Assembly: GCA_949126835.1 (NCBI GenBank)
Contig: OX421497.1
Coordinates: forward strand, 5,278,636 to 5,342,635
Direction: 5' to 3'
DNA from: Anisus vortex
Taxonomy: Eukaryota > Mollusca > Gastropoda > Planorbidae
DNA: 64,000 nt
A program made the translations under genes and the position numbers. Positions 56,019 through 64,000 of this stretch are shown one piece after another (positions within the stretch are counted from its first letter, which is position 1; the number at the start of each line of letters is the position of its first letter). A model generated the notes under the pieces. That model had not been told where the DNA came from. It searched no databases and saw nothing but the letters and a program-made list of their open reading frames with translations.

Positions 56019-56560
56019 TGCTAGTATGCACTAACATGGTCAAAGGGAAATGACTCAGTAAATAGTCAAAAGTCAATTGTATAGTACAAGAGTTATGGGG
56101 ACTGGGAAGATTGTAAATGTCACATTCTAGTTGGTTCTACTGCGTCGTAGCTATATAAAGCATGATTCGCACGTTTTACACGTCTCAGTCTGATCACGGG
56201 GTTTTACATGTCTCAGTCTGATCACGGGGGGTAAAGGACCGGAGAATAGGCAGTCGACTCAAATATCCAGCAGCGTATAGACGTATACGTTAGACTCGGA
56301 ACTATACCACATTTTATCAGAATACTATTTCATTCTTGGACTTATATTATATTATATGATTGTTGGATGTACTGTGAATAATGTATTGTGAGTAATAATA
56401 AATAGATATATATATTGCTGCAAAGATTTGAATTATCAAGTGTGTTAAACGTACTGTGAAAATAATATTAGAAACATTTAACTCAACTCAATCAACTCAA
56501 TCAACTCATGATTCTATTAGCCTACGAAGAACAATAATAATTAAAATAGGATCAATAACA
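56019..56560 (+). repeat. 5' LTR, about 542 bp
   Basis: Begins TGCTAG. The end at aataaca (56560) is inferred because a TGG-starting candidate primer site (tggtggcagcggtaaac, 56562 on) follows. Inside: an AP-1-like atgactcag near 56046, a TATA box (ctatataaag, 56151) and aataaa near 56399. A tandem pair of about 28 bp (cgtctcagtctgatcacggg and catgtctcagtctgatcacg) lies 30-80 bp after the TATA box. Confidence 0.85.
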
Positions 56561-58400
56561 GTGGTGGCAGCGGTAAACGGTAACGGTGAACGGCAGCGGT
56601 GTACGGCAACTACTAAACTACAACATAATGAAATGCTTCCACAAAACCAAATCTTAGAAGGTAAAGTCTGATTTTCAAATTGTCAACTCTCTCATGCAAA
56701 CTATTCAACCAGTCAACCTGGTCATAAAATCGTTAGAGAGAACGCTAAAACATCTCTCAGAAAATATATGATTTGCTGGTGGATGGCAGATTTTAATGAA
56801 CGATTTCTAAAGATATTAATCAAGATGTAATCAACACTGTATAAAGCCATATTCAGGGTAACAGGAAACAGAGACACTGCAGCAAGACTTGTAAAAGTCA
56901 GTAGATACATAGGCGGCACAACAGGCAACAAAAAGGTGGGTGCACGTGGCGCTCTACATCTCAACCCACATTACATTTTTTAAAGGTGCCGACGCTGGAA
57001 TTAATAATTTTTTTTCAAGATTATATTTGGATTACAGGGAAAGTCGAGAGCTGTCGGATGAATTTCTTTGTGATCAATCGTTGATCATGAAAAATTGAAT
57101 TATCACGCATGAAACATTTTTAAACAAAACAGCTTCTGAATCTAGACTCTGTAATATTTTACGATACGCTATGAAATGAAGCAATGACGTCATACAAGAT
57201 GGCGGACACTAGATAAACAAGATGGCGGACACTAGTTCAACTAGAGGTCAACACGTGTGTGTGTGAGATCCGAAGGTAACAAGGCAATCATCAACGCATA
57301 GTATTCACTTAGTCATACTTTGTGGAATACCAAGACCTTATTGAAGACAGATTGTACTCTAACGTACATCAATTCAAGAGATTCGTTTACATTATGCGAA
57401 TTATAGCTATCTCGCTATACAGTAAAGTTAATTTGAATTAATGTGATGAAGATTGTGTTAATTAATTTAAATCATTCGTACCTGGATTAACGTCATGAAG
57501 TATGTGTTAGTTAAAATTTAAGCTACTATTAGACCATTCACTTGGATCAAATGGATTAACTTCATCGTCAAGAAGATTCATTGTGTTACTTAAATACTAT
57601 TTAAGTTTGATATAATTAACATTTATTTTAATATTATACATGTTAAATGATTCTTTGATAGGGTAATTTCTGTTAGCTGTATTGACTTGTTTGTTTTTGT
57701 TCAAATATTGAAGTAAAATTATTGTCTTTGTCAATGTTGATAAATATTGTGATTCTAGTGTGAACATTTCCTCTATTACTGTTGTCCATGCAGCATTTGT
57801 GTCTTTAATTAAGATTGTGTTGTGTTTCATTTATTTAATTAAGATTGTGTTGTGTTTCATTTATTTTAGTTATACATAATTGTTGTGTTGTGTTTCATTT
57901 ATTTCAGTTATACATAATTGTTGTTTTGTTTTGTTTTTTAAATATAATTAATATTATTGGTTCAAGATAACCACTATTATTTCTGATAGATTCTTGATAG
58001 TAACAATAACTATCAATTGTTTATAAATATAATTTATGCAAAGGTCAATATTTATGTACACACTATAGAAAATAGTAGATAAGGCATTTTTACAAATATA
58101 ATAATTGACAATAGTCAACATTTACATACAAGTAAAGTAAATTGAAAAATAAGAAGAGAAAATAATTTATCAATCAAAATATTATGCTTTGCATTGTTCC
58201 AATTCCAAAATGCTTTCAATTATAATAGCATTGTGAATATAAATAATAGTATTGCAAGTGTTTAGCTTCAACTTAATAATACATGGTCTACATAATAATT
58301 ATAAGAATTACATTGTGAATGTACACTCTATAAATAATAATAAATAATAGCATTGGCCTGTACAAAATAATAATTTATTGTTAATGATCAAGAATTAAAT
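56561..58400 (+). promoter_or_regulatory. long leader of the LTR element
   Basis: About 1.84 kb without a long frame separates the primer site from the gag ATG. It contains a CRE palindrome tgacgtca near 57184 and two direct copies of caagatggcggacactag (about 57194-57235), each with a YY1-like aagatggcgg core. A threefold tandem gtgttgtgtttcatttattt lies at 57785-57905. Several upstream ATGs would have to be bypassed by translation or removed by splicing. Confidence 0.6.
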
Positions 58401-61400
58401 ATGGATGTAAAAGTTAAATTATTGTATGAAGAAGCTAAAGCTTTAGCTAAGGAATTTGAAATAACAGAAAAAAAAGAATTGCAAGAATTTATAGAAAAGA
58501 AAGTAAAAGAGTTAAAAAAGGAATTATCTGATAAAGAAAGAGATGAGCGTGCAGAAAGTAGGTCACATGAACTTAAACAAAAAGAATTAGACAATGAACT
58601 TAAACAAAAAGAATTAGAATTAGAACTTAAACAAAAAGAAATACAATTAAAACTAGACCATGAATTAGAACTAGCTAAATTGCAACAAAATAAGGTTGAG
58701 CATTCAACTAATTCATCTAATAAACATGGCGTTAGATTTAAAATGCCACCATTTGATGGAAAAGAAAATATTTTAGATTTTTTAACTCTCTTTGAAACAA
58801 CATGTAAAGGGTATAACATTCCGCAATCGGAATGGTATATTCATTTAATTCCTCAATTGAAAGACAAAGGAAGGGAAGCATTAGCTCATATTGATAAAGA
58901 GATTACTGATTACACAATAATTAGAGAACAGTTGATAAAATTTTTTATCCATTCAGAGGACTATTATAGACAAAAATTTCATTCTTTTTTATTAACTGAT
59001 AAAATAGAACCAAGAGCTTTTGTCTCTGAAGTGAAATCATTCTTATTAACTTGGTTAGAACTAATCAAAATAGACACAAAAAATCCCAATGAAATTATTG
59101 AGATGGTAGTAGTAGATAAAGTGTTACAAATGGCTTCCAAACCTTTGTTTACACATATTATGGAGAGGAAAGTAAGAAATATTGAAAATTTAATAGATGC
59201 TATCTCCAATTTTAAAGATAGTAATCCCAATGTAGAACTTACTAAACAGACTCAAACAGTAAATACCATGCAAAATAGAAGACATAGGAGCTATTCACCT
59301 CCTAGAACAAATAGTCAATATGGTAGAAGACAAAACTATGGTAATGAAACAAATACAAACAGACAAAATCTTAGATGTCAATTTTGTAATCGTTATGGAC
59401 ATATAGACAGATTTTGTGGTTTCAGAATAAAACAATTAAGTAACAGGTATAGACAAAATGAATATAGCCAAAATAATCAAAATTTTCAAAATAAAAACTT
59501 TACAAGACAGAATTTTCCACAAGGAAATCAAAACTTTACAAGACGGAATTTTCCACAAGGAAATCAAAATCAAAACTTTACAAGACTGAATTTTCCACAA
59601 GGAAATTCTACAAATCAGCATGTTACCAATCCAAATTCTGCAAATCAAAATTTTCAGAATAGAAATAAAGGCTATACAAATAATCCTACTACTCACAGAA
59701 ACAATGTAATATTTGAGAATAAAGGTCAACTGATCTTATTCCCTGCATATGTTGAGGGAATACGTACCTATTGTCTAAGGGATACTGGTTCATCTCTCAC
59801 TTGTGTAGATGAGAGGATTATTCCTCCTCATAAAGCCAAAAATATCTTAAGGATAGAAACAATTAAACTAGGTAATGGATCTATGGTTAGTTGTCCAATC
59901 ACTACCATACAAATTGATACTCCTTGGCTTACAGGATATACTGAAGCAGCCATTTTAAAAAATTGTGTTGCTCCCCTAATAATAGGTAATACATATGGAG
60001 TCAAACAGGACAATAGTTTTGAAATATTTCAACAATGGATGGATCTTAAATCCACAGATTTAAACTTAAAACCTGTAATTTTGTTAGAAAATAATCAACT
60101 GGGAGATTTATCACAAGATGAATTCGGCCCTGCCTTGCAAACTGTCAGCTTTTTACAAACACTAGGCAAGTCAGACAGTAGCATTATTAATGACACACCT
60201 AATATAGATATACCTATAAACAAAGTGAAAGAAAATCTAATGCCTAAATGGAATGGTACAGAGAAATTGAATCAATATATTGAAAGGTTTGAAGAACAGT
60301 GTGAAATAAATAATATACCTAAACAATTGCATGCCATATCACTGTGCAAACATTTAGAAAATCACAAAGCAATATACAATATTGCAGAGAAAGAAATCAA
60401 TGACTTTCAAACATTGAAAACAAACATTTTAGCATATATTGATACTACTCAAAAGAAAACTGAAACACAAATGAAAAAACATGAACAGATTAGCTTAAAT
60501 AGTATGCCTTTTGATGAACAAACATTAAAAAATGAACAAAAACAAGATGAGTATATAAACAAAATTGTGTCACAACTTGGTAAAGAAAATTTTAAACAAG
60601 GACAAATGAAATTAATTAATGGAATTCTTTGTAGGATAGAAACAAAAACTGATATAACTCAAATAGTTGTGCCAAAATCTTTGACGGTGCAAATAATGAA
60701 AATTTCGCATGATAATGCATTAGCAGGTCACTTAAGTACAAAAAAAACTTGTAACAAAATCAAAAACAACTTCTGGTGGCCCAATTTAGAAAAGGATTTG
60801 AAAACATTCATAAAAAGTTGTTCAACATGTCTGATACATAATCAGAAAAATTCAAAACATAAAGCACCTTTACAAAAAACAGATACTGTAGACAAACCTT
60901 TTGTAAAGATAGCCATTGATATTATTGGACCTATGAAAGAAGCTAGGAATTCAAAAGCTAAATTTGCATTAACACTCATTGATATGGGTAGTAGATGGGT
61001 GGAAGTAATCCCTCTAAGAGAAATAACCGCAGATAGAGTATGTAACTCACTATTGCCAATATTCTGCAGATTTGGATTTCCTAAAACTATATTAAGTGAT
61101 AATGGTACACAATTCAAATCCAAATTGACTCAAGCTTTTACTAAAATGCTCAACATAACACAAATTTTTAGTTCAATCTACCACCCAGAGTCAAATGGTA
61201 TGGTTGAAAGGGCAAATCAAACTATAAAACAAATGTTAGCTAAGGTTTGCGAAGAACACCCTTATGAATGGGATGAATTCCTACCAGCCATTCTCTTTGC
61301 TTATAGACAGGCAAAGCATGAAAGCACTGGTTACTCACCTTTTGAGTTAATCTTTGGTAGAAATGCCAATGGTCCATTAGAGAATTTTAAAGCAGAATTA

Positions 61401-63299
61401 CTAAAAACCAAAGAAACAAAAATATCACCTTTTGATCTAATAAATAAGACAGAAAAACATATGCAAACAGCATATCAATTTGCTGTGGAAAAAAACCAAG
61501 AAATTAAAGAAAAAACCATACTTAGAGAAAACATGAATAAAAACTTAAGAAAGTTAGAAATAGGCAACAAAGTACTTGTATATCTACCCATTGGTTCTGG
61601 TAATACTATGCAATGGAAAGGTCCTTATGACATTATACATAAATTGTCAGATGTTACATATAAAATTGACATAAATGGTAGTGAAAAAATTGTTCACATC
61701 AACAATTTAAGACATTATGAAGAAAGCAATATAGTTGATACTACATCAAAAACTAATGACAAAATAGAAAACAACAATGTTATCATCGTTGAAGATGAAA
61801 ATATTAAAGACATTCCAAGTAATGTTAACTACTTGTGTGGCATGACTGCAAATACAACTAATGAATTAGAGCAAATTAATTTAGATCATATTCCAAGTGT
61901 AGAAACTAAAATTAAAATAGTGAAAATATTAAACAAATTTAAAGATACAATCACAGAAACACCTGGTTTGACTAATGTCATTGAACATACAATAGAATTA
62001 ACTGACAAAAAAGAGTTTAGATCAAAAGCTTATAGAATTCCACAAATGCTAGTTGACAAAGTGGATAAAGAATTGGACCAATTAATTGAAAATAAGATTA
62101 TAAACAAATCTATGTCTCAATACTCTTCACCAATGGTAATAGTAAGAAAAAAAAATGGTTCAATTAGACTTTGCTGTGACTATCGCAAATTAAATAAAAT
62201 CACAAAAATTGATCAGGAAGGGTTACCTAACATAGACAATATCATCAATACTATGGCAACTGGGAAAATATTTTCCACTATAGACTTGACCAGAGGTTTT
62301 TGGCAAGTACCTCTAGATAAAAATTCTAAAGATTACGCAGCTTTTATCACACATAGAGGTGTGTTTAACTGGAATGTAATGCCATTTGGTCTCATAAATA
62401 GTACTGCAACTTTCACTAAATTAATGAGAAAAATTCTTCCTCAAAGAAACAACATAATTCACTATGTGGATGATGTATGTATATATACAGAAACTTGGGA
62501 TGAACACTTGACTATCTTAGAAGAAGTCTTACAAATACTAAAAGATAACAATTTAACTGTATCCCCAACTAAATTGAAGATAGGACAAACAGAAATTGAA
62601 TTTCTGGGACATACATTTTCTAATGGCCAAGTCAAGCCAACAGAACAATTACACAAAAAGATCTTAGAAATAAAGACACCTAAAACTAAGAAAGAAGTTA
62701 GAGCACTCTTAGGTTTATTCAATTATTACAGCAAGTTTATTCCAAAATACAGTCAAATAGTTAGACCTATCATAGATCTTACAAAAAAATTTCAACCAAA
62801 TTATGTAAATTGGAATAATGAATGTGAACAATCATTCAGACAACTAGTTAATGAGTTTTCTAAAGAACCAATTCTGGAAACTATTCAGAAAGATGATGAA
62901 ATTATTTTAGCCTGTGATGCGTCAAAAATAGGACTAGGTGCTTGTATTTTTAAGAAAGTAATGATAGATTCAGAAATGGTGTACAAACCAGCATTCTATA
63001 TAAGCCGTGCATTAACTAATAGTGAAAAAAATTTCAGTATATTGGAATTGGAAGGCTTATGCATAGCTTATGCTGTATTGAAATTTCAATACTATTTGTT
63101 AGGACGTAAGTTTACAATTCTCACAGATCACAAACCATTAGTAAATTTTAATGTGTCAAATGTAAATAACAAACGCATAAACAAATATGCATTATTACTA
63201 TCTGATTATCAGTTTCAGATCAAAAGCATAGTTGGAAAAGATAATCATTTGCCAGACGTGTTATCAAGATTATCCATTTATATCCCAGATATTGAATAG
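58401..63299 (+). CDS. Gag-Pol polyprotein, order Gag-PR-IN-RT-RH
   Basis: One open frame of 1632 codons makes all retrotransposon proteins. Residues 1-110 form a Lys/Glu-rich coiled coil, and 115-280 the capsid-like Gag core (starting MPPFDG). A zinc knuckle C326-x2-C329-x4-H334-x4-C339 is followed by Asn/Gln-rich NFTRQNFPQGNQ repeats. Protease DTGS is at 461-464. Residues 614-680 (from MPKWNG) resemble the start of the Gag core again. Integrase: HHCC finger from H770, catalytic D840, D900, E936, and a GPY/F module (MQWKGPYDIIHKLSDVTYKI) near 1075. RT follows, with the catalytic YVDD at 1355-1358, then RNase H with CDASKIGLGA (D1506) and LTDHKPL, ending HLPDVLSRL. No stop, frameshift or lost catalytic residue was seen, so it may be active. 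Gag and Pol are fused in one frame. Confidence 0.95.
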   Translation: MDVKVKLLYEEAKALAKEFEITEKKELQEFIEKKVKELKKELSDKERDERAESRSHELKQKELDNELKQKELELELKQKEIQLKLDHELELAKLQQNKVEHSTNSSNKHGVRFKMPPFDGKENILDFLTLFETTCKGYNIPQSEWYIHLIPQLKDKGREALAHIDKEITDYTIIREQLIKFFIHSEDYYRQKFHSFLLTDKIEPRAFVSEVKSFLLTWLELIKIDTKNPNEIIEMVVVDKVLQMASKPLFTHIMERKVRNIENLIDAISNFKDSNPNVELTKQTQTVNTMQNRRHRSYSPPRTNSQYGRRQNYGNETNTNRQNLRCQFCNRYGHIDRFCGFRIKQLSNRYRQNEYSQNNQNFQNKNFTRQNFPQGNQNFTRRNFPQGNQNQNFTRLNFPQGNSTNQHVTNPNSANQNFQNRNKGYTNNPTTHRNNVIFENKGQLILFPAYVEGIRTYCLRDTGSSLTCVDERIIPPHKAKNILRIETIKLGNGSMVSCPITTIQIDTPWLTGYTEAAILKNCVAPLIIGNTYGVKQDNSFEIFQQWMDLKSTDLNLKPVILLENNQLGDLSQDEFGPALQTVSFLQTLGKSDSSIINDTPNIDIPINKVKENLMPKWNGTEKLNQYIERFEEQCEINNIPKQLHAISLCKHLENHKAIYNIAEKEINDFQTLKTNILAYIDTTQKKTETQMKKHEQISLNSMPFDEQTLKNEQKQDEYINKIVSQLGKENFKQGQMKLINGILCRIETKTDITQIVVPKSLTVQIMKISHDNALAGHLSTKKTCNKIKNNFWWPNLEKDLKTFIKSCSTCLIHNQKNSKHKAPLQKTDTVDKPFVKIAIDIIGPMKEARNSKAKFALTLIDMGSRWVEVIPLREITADRVCNSLLPIFCRFGFPKTILSDNGTQFKSKLTQAFTKMLNITQIFSSIYHPESNGMVERANQTIKQMLAKVCEEHPYEWDEFLPAILFAYRQAKHESTGYSPFELIFGRNANGPLENFKAELLKTKETKISPFDLINKTEKHMQTAYQFAVEKNQEIKEKTILRENMNKNLRKLEIGNKVLVYLPIGSGNTMQWKGPYDIIHKLSDVTYKIDINGSEKIVHINNLRHYEESNIVDTTSKTNDKIENNNVIIVEDENIKDIPSNVNYLCGMTANTTNELEQINLDHIPSVETKIKIVKILNKFKDTITETPGLTNVIEHTIELTDKKEFRSKAYRIPQMLVDKVDKELDQLIENKIINKSMSQYSSPMVIVRKKNGSIRLCCDYRKLNKITKIDQEGLPNIDNIINTMATGKIFSTIDLTRGFWQVPLDKNSKDYAAFITHRGVFNWNVMPFGLINSTATFTKLMRKILPQRNNIIHYVDDVCIYTETWDEHLTILEEVLQILKDNNLTVSPTKLKIGQTEIEFLGHTFSNGQVKPTEQLHKKILEIKTPKTKKEVRALLGLFNYYSKFIPKYSQIVRPIIDLTKKFQPNYVNWNNECEQSFRQLVNEFSKEPILETIQKDDEIILACDASKIGLGACIFKKVMIDSEMVYKPAFYISRALTNSEKNFSILELEGLCIAYAVLKFQYYLLGRKFTILTDHKPLVNFNVSNVNNKRINKYALLLSDYQFQIKSIVGKDNHLPDVLSRLSIYIPDIE

Positions 63300-63610
63300 A
63301 CAATACTGACAGATAATTGTCTAGGACTAATGTAAAACTTGAGACTTCAGATTTTTGGTCTCATGGTGTATAACTTCTGTAAGACACCGATGTAAATTGT
63401 TTTTATGATGATTATTTATGTTTTATGATGATTATTTATGTGTTTTTTGTACTATGATTACATGAATATTACATGACTTAATTAGATACGTTAACTATTG
63501 ATATGCAACTAAATATTTCATTGATTTTGTAACAATAATTTATGTTCCCGATATATGTAATTATGCAAAAATAATAATGAATTATTATTTTTTCCGGGAG
63601 GGGTGAGTAA
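63300..63610 (+). other. 3' untranslated segment of the LTR element
   Basis: AT-rich sequence with a duplicated ttttatgatgattatttatg, ending in a purine-rich tract directly before the 3' LTR. Confidence 0.7.
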
Positions 63611-64000
63611 TGCTAGTATGCACTAACATGGTCAAAGGGAAATGACTCAGTAAATAGTCAAAAGTCAATTGTATAGTACAAGAGTTATGGGGACTGGGAA
63701 GATTGTAAATGTCACATTCTAGTTGGTTCTACTGCGTCGTAGCTATATAAAGCATGATTCGCACGTTTTACACGTCTCAGTCTGATCACGGGGTTTTACA
63801 TGTCTCAGTCTGATCACGGGGGGTAAAGGACCGGAGAATAGGCAGTCGACTCAAATATCCAGCAGCGTATAGACGTATACGTTAGACTCGGAACTATACC
63901 ACATTTTATCAGAATACTATTTCATTCTTGGACTTATATTATATTATATGATTGTTGGATGTACTGTGAATAATGTATTGTGAGTAATAATAAATAGATA
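63611..64000 (+). repeat. 3' LTR (first 390 bp, truncated by window end)
   Basis: Matches 56019-56408 without visible difference, including the TATA box and the duplicated ctcagtctgatcacgggg. Confidence 0.93.

Larger units (their letters stand above)
56019..64000 (+). mobile_element. intact Gmr1-like Ty3/gypsy LTR retrotransposon (3' LTR cut by window end)
   Basis: The 5' LTR starts at 56019 and the 3' LTR at 63611. The 390 bp of the 3' LTR inside the window shows no difference by eye from 56019-56408. The element has a 1.8-kb leader, one uninterrupted Gag-Pol frame (58401-63299), a purine-rich tract (ccgggaggggtgag, about 63594-63607) and the 3' LTR. Domain order is Gag-PR-IN-RT-RH, not the usual PR-RT-RH-IN of Ty3/gypsy. 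The target duplication cannot be checked because the right flank is outside the window. It probably lies in intron 7 of the aminopeptidase gene. Confidence 0.93.

Overview
The window is AT-rich animal nuclear DNA. Its repeat content looks like a mollusc, probably a gastropod: many 5'-truncated LINE tails, tRNA-derived SINEs, hAT-type MITEs, long minisatellites, and spliceosomal introns packed with transposons. The species is an inference. I see no prokaryotic genes, rRNA, functional tRNA or CRISPR. Most long open frames here are artefacts of tandem repeats whose period is a multiple of three.

Host genes. (1) On the + strand, seven exons between 32277 and 54199 encode the N-terminal 218 or so residues of a secreted Xaa-Pro aminopeptidase (XPNPEP2-like). 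They cover a signal peptide and the creatinase-like N domain, every splice phase agrees, and the gene continues past 54200 and probably past the window end. Its introns hold LINE pieces, a 57-bp minisatellite, a nested stack of mariner-like element, LTR retrotransposon and MITE, and a solo LTR. (2) At 27043-27472 two exons joined by a 136-bp intron form the C-terminus of an unidentified protein with several tyrosine motifs, resembling a receptor cytoplasmic tail.

Layout. 1-1.8 kb: two minisatellites. 3-12 kb: a SINE, two copies of a hAT element with nested MITEs, and a LINE 3' half. 12.4-19 kb: minisatellites, LINE pieces on both strands, and one LINE insertion with a 20-bp target duplication at a minisatellite edge. 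19.5-26 kb: a third hAT copy, a ZMYM1-type hAT transposase pseudogene and a large inverted repeat of MITEs. 27-31 kb: the receptor-like tail, a SINE, a GA tract and an RTE-like pseudogene. 32-54 kb: the aminopeptidase gene. 41.3-46.7 kb: a minus-strand Ty3/gypsy-type LTR element with nearly identical LTRs, lacking RT/RNase H. 56-64 kb: a plus-strand LTR element with an intact 1632-codon Gag-Pol frame and LTRs that look identical where both are visible.

The most notable system is the pair of LTR elements. Both place integrase before the position of reverse transcriptase (Gag-PR-IN-RT-RH), the order known for Gmr1-like Ty3/gypsy elements. The intact one also carries a second capsid-like segment between protease and integrase, and a leader of about 1.8 kb.
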